Assembly: GCA_037893245.1 (NCBI GenBank)
Contig: JBAIAA010000412.1
Location: 1,054,001-1,118,000, forward strand
DNA: 64,000 nucleotides
Direction of reading: 5' to 3'
Source of the DNA: Crossaster papposus
Taxonomy: Eukaryota; Echinodermata; Asteroidea; Velatida; Solasteridae
Below, one piece after another: positions 1 to 11,372 of this stretch. The position numbers were made by a program, and so were the translations under genes. Every line of letters starts with the position of its first letter. Position 1 is the stretch's first letter. Below the pieces are notes generated by a model, which saw nothing but the letters and a program-made list of their open reading frames with translations, ran no database searches and was not told the DNA's origin.

Positions 1-14
1 TCCACACGCTTTTC
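1..14 (-). CDS. Copy B exon 12, truncated by the left edge
   Basis: A pyrimidine-rich TTGCTTACAG acceptor is followed by codons for E-K-R-V. This aligns with the start of copy A exon 12 (DEKRYV). Only 14 bases lie inside the window. Confidence 0.66.
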
Positions 15-3000
15 CTGTAAGCAACAGAATAATAATAATAACATAGATCCATGTGGGAGATTTGCAATTGAAGGAATAATGTAATCGTGATTGTAAATTT
101 GATACCCTGTGGAGATCTGAGCACATTGCAGACAATGGGAGTGTTAAGGTCTCCACTGGGTTTATTTCAATAGATGAATAGGTCTCTACAGGGTTTCGCG
201 GAATAGATTTATTTAAGTTTTAGCAAAAAACTAGGAGTTTGTTTACTGTCGCAATCAGTCGCAAAATGATATTTGAGCTAAAGGGAAGAATGGGTTAGGG
301 TTATAGCCCAGGAAATTAAATCTAGGGTAAATAAGACCACTCCAAAAATTTCTCTGAAATCAAATTGACTTGTCAACCTTCGCGTTTGACTTGTATCGCA
401 ATAGGACAATTTCTTATTAATTTTGTTGTATTAGGTGACATTAGAGTTAAAGAAAGAAGCATTACTTATTCATCATTTTGCTCCACTTTAAAGAAGTTTT
501 TTTTGTTCCGTTTAAGCACCCACCTCGTCAATTTCGTCCAACCAGCCGATGCTAGTCTCATTTCCCACCCAGATTTTCCTGATGGAACCCCTGCTGTTGA
601 TATTCTTCAATCCCGTCTTGAAATTCTTGTAGTCGTGCACCTTGATACACAACGGCCGTTGCGTATCTGTACAAAACACGGAAAGAAAAGTCGTTTAAAC
701 ACAAGAGGGTACAATGTGTAATCACAAGGAGAGCGTGTGATGGGCAATTTCACGATGAGTGGACAATCTCGAAAAATTGAAATTTGTAAGGATCTTGAGC
801 TCCACGACAACAAGTGTGGAATCAAAATATAGAGGGCTAAAAGACCTTTCATTTGAGTAGTGTGACAGTGAGATGGAATGTAGTTTAGCGTGTCTTAGGG
901 TCGAAAATGGTGGCTAAAAAGGTGGATTTTTGGTACTCATTGTGGCACCTAGTTTTAACAGGCAAAACTTTAGTGTTAGTGCGAGTTATTTTTTTTAAGG
1001 CATAGCAAAATGTAGTGCCAAAAGAGCTTTTTCATTTGATTATTAGTTTTTTTCATTATATGTTTAAATTGGAACCAAAGATGGGCGGACAAACTGTAAC
1101 GTTACTAACCGTATCGTTACTAACCACACTTTTTGCCTGGAATAAATTTGTGCTGGACTGGTTTTAAACTTGTATGTTTAAAACCTGCGTGTATCTCACT
1201 CTCGCATTGCAAACAATCTGTTTTTACGGAGACTAACTCACGCACACAGCACTACTCGACAATGTGGCTCAGTGGTGCAGGTATTAAGTGTTCAGAATTA
1301 GCTGGTGTTTGATCAGCGGTCTAAAGCCTCAAACAATAGGTATAGGTATTAACTATCTCAGGTATTTATGATGAAAATAACAATACTAAATAACTATCTC
1401 AGTTATTTATGATGAAATTAACAATACCAAAAATGTTTAATGACTGAATTTGAAAGTCGTCAATGATCGAGGTTTGGCAGCACAGCATAAGAAAATTGAA
1501 TGTAAAAACTCAAAGTGCCCCATGTTAGAAAACTTTATTTTACCTGTCTCAGGGCATCCATAGGCTGATCCAATCTTGAGATGTTCCCTGGTGAGGCTAG
1601 TCAAACGACGAGTGGCGTCATACAAATACAGGCTGCAAATGGCAAGGTGTTAACAAAAAACACATCAACAACAGTCCATGTACGTAAATCATAAACATAA
1701 AATTATACCTTAAAGCTAGGTTACACCACTCGTAATAAGCCATTTGCGCGTGACCCCGAGTTAAATTTAAATAATATCTGGTACACTGACTTGTTCACAC
1801 AGCTTGGCACAGTTTAACTTTAAATTCTCCAGACCAAAGACACTGTTGCTATATCACGTGATTCGGGGCAAGCTTTTGCATAGTTACGTAAGAGACGCTT
1901 AGCACCAATACATTGTTTACAATGGGTGAGAATGGCAAAAAGACACCAGACCATTCTAGAGCTGGGGGTTGCTAGCGTATGACGCGTAAGGCTTGCCCTG
2001 AATCACGTGATATAGCAACAGCGTCTTTGGTCTGGAGAATTTAAAGTTAAACTGTGCCAAGCTGTGTGAGCAAGTCAGTGTACCAGATGTTATTCAAATT
2101 TAACTCGGAGTCACGCGCAAATGGCTTATTGCTTGAATTATCAGGAATGGGTGGATTTGTATTTTATAGTAAATATCGTTTAACTGACCTGTCCAAAGTT
2201 TTACAATCATGGATGCCGAGAAAAAAGCAAGAAAAACAGCGTTTGTTTTCAACTGGAGTAGCGGAGTTGTTCTTCTTGTTCTTGTGGGTTTTTTTCGATC
2301 GTTTTCCGGCAGTCGTGAATTTTGTTATAAAATTAAGATATTTCTTAACAATTCGGTAGTAAAATGTTTTGATATCTGCAGATGGTGTATTCTATCTTTA
2401 ACAGGAAACAGATTGGATTATATAAAAAAAAATAGTTGCAGTACTCTGGTACTCGCACTTTGTACCTTATGACTCGAGTCTTTATAACTCAAGTCTTTAT
2501 GAGAATACTCGTACTCAAATTCCCAGGTATGAACCAAACTATCAAATGAGGTATCCAGCCATTTGTTGGCAGTCTGTCATATTAGGATCAACTTACTTGA
2601 TTTGATCTTCGGTGATAATAGCAAATGACATAAACAGTGGATTAAACTGGATGTCGTTCCCTCTCATGTTGAACAGCCCTGAGATAAAAATACCAACAAA
2701 CAAAATCATTAAACTAGAAACATTCTTAATTTCTGCGGTGTCTATTACCATTGTACAGGAGTTTAATAAAGCACAATCTAGGAGGGCTAGACTGAAGGCT
2801 AGACAGCTAGGGTTAATGTGCATTGAAATCAAGGGTGGGATCAATGCCACTGTGTGTTCTTCAGCAAGATATATTACCACAACAAGATCAAGTGTTAAGG
2901 ACTTTTTCAAATAACAACCACGGGCACAGCTGGTCATGTATTTCTTACATGCAACTAGGTGACGGCAAGTATGTCCTTAACCAGTTCGCGCCAGATGACG

Positions 3001-6000
3001 TATATAAATGCAAAGTTTTCCCCAGATCCAAAACGGATGACGCGTAAACACGCCACAAGTTTCAGCAGCAAGCAAGGCCGGAAATGCGTGGGTGTGGTTC
3101 CCGGTACTATCGGCCTGAACACGCCGCGAATCGAGTTTCGTTAAAAATAAATAAAATTAAAAATACAAAATACTAAGTAGTATTCTGCAGTACTCAGTTC
3201 TTTAGCCCAAAGTAAGGCCTAGGACATTAGGGTTAAACAATAATTGCATGTTATTCTATTTTCTTACATGCAACTTCGTCCAGTTTGGTGACGACAACAG
3301 CATCTATTTTCTTATCTTCCATCATAGCCCTCAGATTCTTCTTGCCTTCTTTACGAAAAACCTTGTCCTCCCAAGCCTCACCTAAAATGAATAAAGACAA
3401 CAAAATTATTCAAAAGAGGTCCATAGAATCACATGTTTAGAATCAGATGCATCAGACAAAAATAACTCAGAAAGTTGCAATTTTCAAAATCCTGGCTCAA
3501 TTTCAGCTGTGGCTGCATTAGCAGCATTCAGAAGCTGTTCATGCTTATTACAAAGAAAACATAAATCGACGCTTTGTTTAATCGGGTCGGTTTGTTCGCA
3601 AATTGCATTTTATATTTTGTATGTGCACAAACTCCCAGCTATTGCTGTTGCCAGCAAAACGTTTGAATGTCCCTATTACTTGTACACAGGGCCTATCTAA
3701 TGTAATAGGGAGCTGACCTTATAATTATGTCAGTATTTCCAAAAGAAGGACTTAAAAGCAAACAGGTTAGCCTAGAAGCTGGAAAGAATCCCAGATTTCT
3801 AAAAACTCCAAGAATTTTGAGGTAAACAGTTTTAGGCTAAATATACAGGGTGGCTCATAAAAAAAGGGATAAGCATACATCCACTACCCCGAGGGCAAAA
3901 CTACTTAGACCAATCGAGGGAGAATCGTCCTAGAAGAAAAATGATGCCAAGAACTCCCGTTATGGTCCAGTAAAACTACTGGCCTGCATCGAGAGATATA
4001 ATTTTTCTTTGAGAAAGATTCTCCATCCATTGGTATAGGACATTTTTGACCTCAGGGTAGTGGAAGTATACTTTTGCAGTTTTTGGTGGGCCACCCTGTC
4101 TGGCCACATCCAAATTACTTGGCTTTGGCTAGGAATAACACACAGGTCTATGGGAAGTGATTGCCGTAGCCAAACAATTCAGACGCGGCCAATTTTATCC
4201 CACTTAACAAAAAGCCGTTTCTTACCCGCATACAGTTTTGTATCGTACGGCTCCAGCGGACGTAGCCCATAATCCACCTGTTGGCTGTCGGCCCAGATGT
4301 AGTCAATCATAAAGTCGTTCTTCTCGTCGTCTTCGTTGTCGTCGTTGATGAGGTCGGGGTCGGGGATCTGCGGGTTGTTGTTGACGATGCGAATGTCATC
4401 CAGTGGGACCATCCTGATTCTCTTCTCCTCGAAATCACGGAAGGTGTAGTTGAAATTATAGAAATCCCCTGCAGAAAAAAAGAGAGGGCAAGTCAAAAGA
4501 TGGAAGATCAATCTCAGTCAAACCCAAAAGAGATTCACAACTTTGACATGTTTCAAAATTCGCAAATATCAATAACAGTGTGATTTGCTGATTTTGTAAT
4601 AAGATTATCAGTAGACAAGACAACATGATAAATAAATAATTTCACTCGGGTGATGTACCACCTTTGTGCGTCATAAATATTCCTGTTTTACCCCTGGTCT
4701 TGGATACTGTATTTGTATTGGTCATAAACGATCGTGTGTCTGGTGTATATAGCAATGCATATCCCACTCCCTGTGTAATATCACACGGCTGCTGTCAGCG
4801 AGCTCACTACGCGTCACTCGGGTGTTCAAAACGTCATATCCCACACCACAGCAGTCCATAATTGTTAGATGTATCCTCTTTGATTAAAAGGGGTAAAAAG
4901 TGTAAAGCAATTTGAGACCTAAAGAGATATTAAGTACCAAGGTAAAAGCGAGGACAAACATGTTACACATTAGACTCTTTTCAGAAGTTGTTTGATTGTC
5001 TGCATCTAATTCTGTGCATTACTCACGTATAGACAAAAGCTGGGGGTCATATCCAATCCGTGCTGTCTGTGTCTGTTGGTTGATGGGAAAGATATTCTCA
5101 AGCATCCACTGCACTGGCGTTTCATCTCGGATATCCCCTGGTCCAAAACAAGAAAACAATTTACAGAAATAAGAAACTTATTATCTTCGAATCGCGAGTG
5201 TCGCCTTTTCGCCGCGATTGATCCCTGTATGTTTTGTGTTCTGAAAAAAGTAAAATGTGTGCATGCGTAATTGACCTCAAATAATCGCTAAATAAATTTT
5301 GACCTATGTAATCCGATGAACAATTGTGTCTTACCACCCAAGGGTCTCTGTATTCTAGTTTCATTAAAATCCATAAAAGCGTGTAGAAGTTGTACTTTTC
5401 CCACCCAAACTTATTATGGCGCAACTTGTAAGTTGGGGTGTAGTGACTAAAAATGATCTTTTTAACCAGCTCAATTTATTAAGCTTGATAAAAGACACTC
5501 CCATCCTTGTGTCCGAAGTAAACAAATTATTATTTTACCCGTGAAAGAATTGTTAGAGTTGCCACAGGATTCTGATGAAAATACACAAACAGCCATCCTT
5601 AAATGATGTGATATTATCATCGTCCAAGATGATTATTATTATTTGAAACGTTAGGCAGCTATGTGAAGTTTCATGAAATCAATCGAAAGTATATTGAGCA
5701 GTGACGCTACAAATTTGCGGCGCAAGTCCTATTAATCGGCTGCTGGGATGATGACCTTGTCTTACTAACAATACCTCTTCATTTTCTCCCCCCTCTTGAT
5801 TGAAACTCACCAAGACGCATCAACTCCCAGTTGCAATCCACCTCTCTCTCTGCCTGGATCCAGTAGGGACCACTGTTCCAGAGGACGGCTTTGCCGTCCT
5901 CTCCACGAGCATCTCTTGTGACAAAAGCCAGGCCATCTGGTGAGAGGAAAAAGGCTTCATTTTGCGATAACTGTGTTCTAGAAACATGAACAATGCTATT

Positions 6001-9000
6001 AACCCTAACCCCCTCACTGCTTTTTCTAGAAAGTATCCTGAATCCGCCACAATCCACCAACTTTGGTTTGCAAAAACTGCTGGTGTCCTGAGTCCATCAG
6101 ACTCCACCAGTATGCATACTGGAGATATCCTGAGTCCATCAATATTCCACTAGCAAACGTTGATGGACTCTGGCGGATTCAAGATACCATGGTGGCATAC
6201 ACAAAATTGCAGTGTGTTTCTCCATAGAGTCCATCACAGTCCATCACCTACATTTCTGAATCCTGAATCCATCAAACTCCTGCAGTAACGCTAGGCTTAA
6301 AATCCTCAATCCATCACATTCCTCCAGTTTGTTCAATATGGAGGTATCCTGAATCCACTAAAATCCTCCAAAACAGGAAATGGATTTTGATGGACTCAGG
6401 ATGGTTAGGGTTAACCGTTGCCAACAGCGGTAGCGTTCACAAAAGTTGGACTGACCGTTTAGTCAACATGAGTGAGCAGTCTTCTTTCTGTGTCGTTCGC
6501 TGTGCTTTCCAAAATGGCCAACTCACACAGAAATTACCTGCTAAATTACAATTATTTCTTGAGGATTAAGAAGCTGTTAAAATAAGTGATCCTCGTATCG
6601 CCAGTGTCGCCTTTTCCCGCTGTCGATCTATATACGTTTTGTGTTCTTTAAAGTCACATTTTAACCATACTTGAATGGTGACCCTTCCATGTTGACAACA
6701 GTTTAACAATTTTTTGTTTAAACAGTCAGGTTTTTACAACGATTGCCGGCTGGCAATTGTTTAAAATTGATACCAAATTCCACTTTTCTTGAAAACTATA
6801 TCACATCATGTGCCAGGATTTACAGGATGCTTGAGACTGTTATTCACTTAAAGTCAAAAAAGGTAATTGACAATTTGACATAACAATTCAATAGTTTGTT
6901 TTTTATGTTTGCAAATGATGTGTATACTCGTGTTTACGCTAGAGTGGTCAAAAGCTACACTGCACGCACACAATCTGCAAGGGAGAGCAATAAACTGCTG
7001 AGCTTTAGATTGCTAAAATATTCCACACAGGCATGTCCTTACCTGATCCTTTGAATCCAGTGATGAACTCCAATCTTTTGTCATGATCAGCGACAAATTT
7101 ACTCTGCAAACAGAAAAAAAGTAGAGGATTTTTCGCTATCACATCACGCCATCCATCAATTTTGTTTATCCGATTTAGGGAATTTTTTTCTTTACTCAGA
7201 GTCAAACAGCCGGGTTGTAGTCTAGTCCCTGCAAGTCCTTTCACAAGGCCTTTCGTGAAGCCAGTCACAAGTCCCTTCATAAAGGCAGTCACAAGAAACT
7301 AGATGAACAATGACAAAGGAATGCCTTTGTACAAAGCTGATTTGAATAGCTTGTGATTTGAATTGGAACTGAAGAACTTGTGATGGACTTGCAGGGACTT
7401 ACAGGGACTTGTGATGGACTCGACTACATCCCTGTCAAACAGTTAGCAACATCTATCACATTATACCTGGTGTCGATCTGTGTAAGGAATAATATAACCA
7501 TCCAGGTCATATCTGACGTGTTTCATTCGTTTCCTCAAATCCCTCAGACGCTCTGTTGTGTCCGTTGCAGTCAAAGGAAGTTTCTGCAAAAAATCAGATT
7601 TTTAAAATGTTACCTGAAAAAATGTAACGTGCTGAGTGAGCCCTTCACATAAGCTCTATTGCTGATCGCGATCCCAAAGTATAGCTTAAAGCATGATGGG
7701 TAGACAAAGGGAGCTGTTTTGCACTAAACCAAGCTTTTCGGCCCGGAATGCCTTCCCGGCAAGCTCTTTGTGCTTTTCATTATTTACTACAACACCTCTG
7801 GCCCTCAAATACGATGAGAGTTGGTCTTCTTTTTAGATTTAGGAATTTTGTTGACGACATATTTTCGAGTGGTTCGCCGTGCGCGCGATGCTCCCTTTCT
7901 TGCGTAGCGCAGGGCGCCACACGTTGAAATCAACCGATCGACAATAGACCTTATGGCCACCATTCCTGTTAATGCATAGCGGGCATCTTCGTCTCATGTC
8001 TCTTACTGCCCGCCTCATCATCCCAACTTGTCACAGTGCTGATTTCTGTACCTTTCATAACTGTCTTGTTTGTTTAATAAACCATGGCAATGACATAATG
8101 AACCTTATACCATTGGACAGAGGATATTCTACCCTTTCTACAGACATTTGTATTTTCCTGAAATATTCAGTAGTTTTGCAATAATATGAATTTGAAAATA
8201 GATATACTTGTTGAAAGCTACGCTGTAGTTGGTCAACAGCCAACATTGAGCAAAATTCTCTTAACCAGTTCGCGCTACAGGACGTATACACGCAAAACTT
8301 TTCAGAGATTCAGAAACAGATGATGCATAAACGCGCCAAGAGCAAGGCCGAAAATGCATGGGTGTTTTTCGAGGTACCATCGGCCTGAATCTTCCTCGTA
8401 TCGAGTTTTGTTAAAAATAATCCTGTGCTTCGGCTTGGTAAATGGTACAATATAATCCCGGGGTGAACTGGTTAGATGTCAGGGATTGGAACAAACCCTA
8501 CGGGTTACCTAGCTATGTCAAGATAATTCAGGTTATGTGTTACAAAAATAGAGGAGGAAGTTGAGGTTAATAATTTATGCAGGGCCCCAATGCAAACCAG
8601 TTTTTAAACTGTTTAGGCACACCCCGGGTAAAGAAATAAATATGTTGACAACCTGTTACAATCCCTAAACAGTGGGAAGTAATCATCCTTACCACTGGTA
8701 ACCTGCAGTCCCTGACGTCGTCTGTTGCTCGTCTCTGTCTGTGTATTACTTGATCCGATACAGAAGGGCCCGAGGTAGCTCTGACAACAACTGGTGAAAT
8801 CAAGTGAATATCATTCATATTTTCACCATTAAAATATGCACAGATTGATATTGAAGTGGTTAGCTTCTATCTTCATTATGTCATGAGTGGAGTGCTTTGG
8901 ACTCGTGGTCTGCAGCATTGAATTTGTAATCTGTAGGTTAAGCTGCAAGTTGTGGGTTCGAGTCCAGCCTGGGACTATGGTGCGTGTACTATTGGCACGT

Positions 9001-10132
9001 CACTTTGTTACTCATTGCTCCTCTCCAGCCAGGAGTAAATGAGTACCTGTGAGGGCAGAGATGATTATTGTGGTTGATTTAGCTGCTTTGTGCCGAAATG
9101 GCAGCATCGAGCTGTATACTCCCCAGAGAGCTCAGACGGTATTTGGAATGTTTCAAGGGCCCAATGACAGGGGTAATAACGTGAAATGCATTAAAAGTGT
9201 TGGCGATGAAGCGCTATATAAGCACTGCACATTATTAATTGTCTCAAAAATATTGAGAAAAAAGTTCCACTACTATTTCAAGATAGTGTCCCAACTCATA
9301 AACCCTAGGCTTCCTATTTTGTACAAATCTTGCAAACCCCGTGTGGACTTGCAAACAAAAGATGTCCGCACAATACACAATCCAAAAACTTTGTGTGAAA
9401 TTGCCCTTGTGACCACACAAGGTTTCTCCCTTTTTGCTAAAGATCTCCAGAGTTAAAATGGGTTAGGGTTCAGGAAAAATGAAGAGGAACACTTTAGAGT
9501 ATAAAAGTCACAAATGTGGGTTGAATCCAGGATTCTTAACTACACGAATTCAAAGGAATGTCCACAATAGGTGTGTAATGTTTGACTGGTGTGTGAAAAT
9601 CGAAACATTTTTAAACTAGAGGATTTGGGACTGTAGTGTGAGGGCGGAATCTGAAGCAATCACAATATGGCAAATATATTGGAAACTGTATTGTTTATAC
9701 AGCAATTGTTTGGGGTCATATTATCAAATCTCACCGATTGTTAGTCACTGTAAATTTGTAGGAATTAATTTTACTAAAATAAAGACTAATTGTTTGTTTT
9801 AGTTTACTCATGCGTGAGGTGGGTAAGAAATTCGTCTGAAATACACTTTTTTAATATTATTGTCATTGTGGAATTCAATCAGGTGTATTAGGGACACCTA
9901 GCCTAGACCATCTGATTAATAGTGATTACCTAAATCTAATCCATCGAAATATCTAAATGGTTGCAGGGTTTTTCTCTTATGTGGTTTAATCCCGGTGTAA
10001 ATTCTGATTTAGGGCAAACTTATTACACAGTTCTTGAAGGGATCCTCCAAGTGTACAGCATGCACAGCAGCCATGAATAACGTTACCTGTCAAAACTGCC
10101 AACAACATGCACTGCAACAACGTCGAATTCAT
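1..10132 (-). CDS. XPNPEP2-like Xaa-Pro aminopeptidase, copy B (5' part, spans exons 1-12)
   Basis: Predicted secreted or membrane aminopeptidase P, which removes an N-terminal residue when proline follows. I assembled 11 complete exons and the start of a twelfth from splice signals and similarity to vertebrate XPNPEP2. All junctions are GT-AG and reading phases are continuous over 410 codons. Exon phases match copy A one for one. The protein begins with a short hydrophobic signal peptide, followed by a DVRDC motif, then YIIPYTD, DHDKR..FITGFKGS and WLFNMRGNDI..NP, which are hallmarks of the two creatinase-type N-terminal domains. The M24 catalytic domain lies beyond the left edge, so metal ligands cannot be checked. 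Exon 7 carries an acidic insertion absent from copy A. The introns hold MITEs and repeats. Whether it is active or a GPI-anchored form cannot be judged here. Confidence 0.88.
524..666 (-). CDS. Copy B exon 11
   Basis: Encodes QRPLCIKVHDYKNFKTGLK and then KIWVGNETSIGWLDEID, matching CVQIEDYSQVRDSI and RIWIGTSYTMYGIYEMI of XPNPEP2. The acceptor is TTGTACAG and the donor GTGGGT, phase 1 in and phase 0 out. Confidence 0.86.
1544..1632 (-). CDS. Copy B exon 10
   Basis: Encodes LYLYDATRRLTSLTREHLKI and a short tail to CPET, matching the RLF-N-S-S segment of XPNPEP2. The acceptor is TTTGCAG and the donor GTAAAA. It leaves in phase 1, which supports the phase-1 donor I chose for copy A exon 10. Confidence 0.82.
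1708..2402. mobile_element. MITE family A, copy 1, interrupted by a foldback
   Basis: The left end CTTAAAGCTAGGTTACACCA and right end TGGTGTATTCTATCTTTAA are inverted. The body matches 40515-40850 and 46000-46395 in reverse orientation, with the shared segment CATGGATG..AAAAGCAAGAAAAAC. A 391-bp element splits it near its left end. Lies in copy B intron 9. Confidence 0.78.
1737..2127. mobile_element. Foldback element nested in MITE family A
   Basis: Inverted arms of about 135 bp (1737-1872, 1987-2127). They share AAGCCATTTGCGCGTGAC, TGGTACACTGACTTG, CAAAGACGCTGTTGCTATA and TCACGTGATTC. The loop is about 115 bases. Target joins read TAAT / ATTGC, suggesting a 2-bp AT duplication. Confidence 0.8.
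2597..2678 (-). CDS. Copy B exon 9
   Basis: Encodes WLFNMRGNDIQFNPLFMSFA, the signature WLFNLRxSDIPYNPxFxSY block. It is 82 bases, the same as copy A exon 9, with a GTAAGT donor in phase 2. Confidence 0.92.
2974..3150. repeat. Dispersed repeat, copy 1 (copy B intron 8)
   Basis: CAGTTCGCGCCAGATGACGT, AAACACGCCACAAG and CATCGGCCTGAA-type blocks (here CTATCGGCCTGAAC) recur at 8262-8422. Confidence 0.7.
3268..3381 (-). CDS. Copy B exon 8
   Basis: Encodes EAWEDKVFRKEGKKNLRAMM followed by DAVVVTKLDEVA. This is the start of the second creatinase-type domain (human: WQEKVSGVRSQM and LSALEETA). The GTAAGA donor splits a tryptophan codon completed by exon 9. Confidence 0.9.
3846..4098. mobile_element. 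MITE with CAGGGTGGC(T/C)CA ends in copy B intron 7
   Basis: The ends CAGGGTGGCTCATAAAAAAA and GTTTTTGGTGGGCCACCCTG are inverted. Inner arms share CCACTACCC(C/T)GAGG and AGAATC blocks. No clear target duplication. Confidence 0.7.
4226..4468 (-). CDS. Copy B exon 7, with acidic insertion
   Basis: A 243-base exon, against 162 in copy A. It encodes an aromatic and charged start (GDFYNFNYTF), an asparagine- and aspartate-rich stretch (DPDLINDDNEDDEKND), and the conserved YIWADS motif before a GTAAGA donor. The extra 27 codons lie before the DxIWAD motif, probably in a surface loop. Confidence 0.86.
5027..5137 (-). CDS. Copy B exon 6
   Basis: Encodes DIRDETPVQWMLENIF..RIGYDPQLLSI, the family segment that ends with (V/I)G-(F/Y)DP-LLS. 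Splice sites are GGACCAG and GTGAGT, phase 1 on both sides as in copy A exon 6. Confidence 0.87.
5811..5936 (-). CDS. Copy B exon 5
   Basis: Encodes DGLAFVTRDARGEDGKAVLW followed by NSGPYWIQAEREVDCNWELMRLG, matching the WTDGRYF-QAE-MDCNWEL block of the family. The acceptor is preceded by a clear pyrimidine tract and the donor is GTGAGT. The usual TDGRY is changed to NSGPY. Confidence 0.88.
5998..6416. mobile_element. Word-repeat element, family 6 (ATCCTGAATCCATCA), in copy B intron 4
   Basis: The ends are inverted TTAACCCTAACC / GGTTAGGGTTAA. The interior repeats ATCCTGAGTCCATCA and TCCACCAG-type words in both senses. AT-richer than families 1-4 but the same architecture. Confidence 0.6.
7043..7103 (-). 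CDS. Copy B exon 4
   Basis: Encodes SKFVADHDKRLEFITGFKGS, the conserved segment that reads DERRAWITGFTGSAG in human XPNPEP2. The acceptor is TTTGCAG and the donor GTAAGG, phase 0 in and phase 1 out. Confidence 0.88.
7210..7434. mobile_element. hAT-type MITE of the same family in copy B intron 3
   Basis: A close relative of 31033-31246 over its full length. Flanked by a perfect 8-bp duplication TCAAACAG (7202-7209, 7435-7442). It lies just upstream (transcript sense: downstream) of copy B exon 3. Confidence 0.9.
7467..7583 (-). CDS. Copy B exon 3
   Basis: The 117-base exon lies between TTTTTTGCAG and GTATAA. It encodes TTERLRDLRKRM..DGYIIPYTDRHQ, the first strand-helix of the creatinase N-terminal domain. 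It has the same length and phase 0/0 as copy A exon 3. Confidence 0.88.
8262..8422. repeat. Dispersed repeat, copy 2 (copy B intron 2)
   Basis: The same family as 2974-3150, with CCAGTTCGCGCTACAGGACG and GGTACCATCGGCCTGAATC. Confidence 0.7.
8693..8790 (-). CDS. Copy B exon 2
   Basis: The acceptor is TTTCACCAG and the donor GTAAGG. The exon encodes a basic linker (HRQRR) followed by DDVRDCRLPV, which aligns with the DVRDC segment of copy A and the DVRNC segment of human XPNPEP2. It enters in phase 1 and leaves in phase 0. Confidence 0.78.
8880..9235 (+). mobile_element. tRNA-derived SINE, plus strand
   Basis: The tRNA-like head has an A-box-like GTGGTCTGCAG region and B box GGGTTCGAGTCC (near 8955). 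The body ends in GATGAAGCGCTATATAAGCA, a 3' motif common in deuterostome SINEs. The open frame starting at 9049 lies inside this body and is not a gene. Confidence 0.72.
9240..10080. other. Copy B intron 1, no repeat family recognised after the SINE
   Basis: AT-rich and without exon-like blocks. The long open frame at its start belongs to the SINE tail. Confidence 0.4.
10087..10132 (-). CDS. Copy B exon 1: start codon and signal peptide
   Basis: The start codon is followed by 15 codons giving MNSTLLQCMLLAVLT, a compact hydrophobic signal core, then a GTAACG donor in phase 1. The exon is 46 coding bases, the same length and phase as exon 1 of copy A ([15 protein letters not shown]). That match is why I chose it although no transcript is available. 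Confidence 0.72.
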
Positions 10133-10429
10133 ATTTCTCACACCCAAACCCATCAATGAATGTTTTTTACACAGAATGTATACTGTTTTAAATTGAAGTC
10201 ATCTATAACACTTTCTTATAAATTTCGAACAATCTGACAACTAAAAGTAAAGCAAAATGTGTGGTTTTAACACCGTCCGAGTGCCGCGATATTTTAACGC
10301 TCGTACTAGCGACAACCTTGTTCTCGCGATGACATGAATGAGTCATCACCAGCCCGGTTATACCTAGGCCTATACTCTTCACATATTGGATCGGGCGCCA
10401 GTTTTTTTGGAACCGAGGCTGAAACTATT

Positions 10430-10672
10430 TGCCAATTTCACGGAGCTGCTAAGCACAACAATTTGCTTAGCACAAAAACGTCCAGCTCATTAAAAACAAG
10501 TTATCAGCCAAAATTCTACGTGATTTTTATGCTAAGCAAAAAAACAGCTGATTATCAATCAAAAACAATAAAGATCACGTGAAAATTTGGTCTGTAACCT
10601 TGTTTTTACCAAGGACAAATGTTCATGCTAAGCAAATTGTTGTGCTTAGCAGCTCCGTGAAATTGGCCCCCC
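10430..10672. mobile_element. MITE family C (GGGGCCAATTTCA ends), intergenic copy
   Basis: Inverted ends (G)CCAATTTCACGGAGCTGC plus TAAGCACAACAATTTGCTTA; the interior includes TCTGTAACCTTGTTTTTACC. About 300 bp upstream of copy B exon 1. Confidence 0.83.
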
Positions 10673-10762
10673 ATATGGCGATCAGCTTCTCTCATGTCTA
10701 TTTTTATTTTACGGTACTGTATGTACCGATTAAAGTCTAGCTAGCTGGGGGTGTTGGGGGTG

Positions 10763-10764
<2 letters not shown>

Positions 10765-10809
<45 letters not shown>

Positions 10810-11372
10810 AGTTGACGCGCATAATTTATTGTTTATACCCAACAAGAAATGGGACCGAGCGACTTCCCAGTTCCACATAATTATACATTTTCTAGACTAT
10901 TGTTACCTATAACGCACACATTTGACAAAAAGGCCGAACTACATGTTTTTTGTTCGGACTTTAAAATGATCTCACACAGTGAAAAAAAACCCAGTTACTA
11001 CCCAGCAGGGACTGACGATCATATCTTGTTTTGCTTGCGTCTCTACGATGTGAGCATACACGTGCATATACACACGTGCAGGCCCGTACGCAGGATTTTT
11101 AAGGGGGGGGGGGGGGCCGGGATGCGAATTTGTACTGATGGGACCAAAAATGGAACCTAATTTTTTCGTGTGCCAGTACCGCTATTTCTTCATCAAAATG
11201 ACATTATTTACCCCGGAAAATGGGGACCTTTTGGTAATTTTGGGGGCAAATTTGTACTGATGGGACCGAAAATGGGACCAAAATTGTGCGTGTGCCAGTA
11301 CAGTTACTTCTACATCAAAATACCAAAAGTAATTTGGGGGGTGCGTACGCACCCGTCGCAACCCCCCCCCCC

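Noticed and set aside
2593..2937. 114-residue minus-strand protein
   Set aside because: Only its last 27 or so residues are real (copy B exon 9); the rest is intron.
9049..9456. 135-codon open frame on the plus strand
   Set aside because: It lies in the body of a tRNA-derived SINE (ends with GCGCTATATAAGCA) and shows no protein family; treated as chance.
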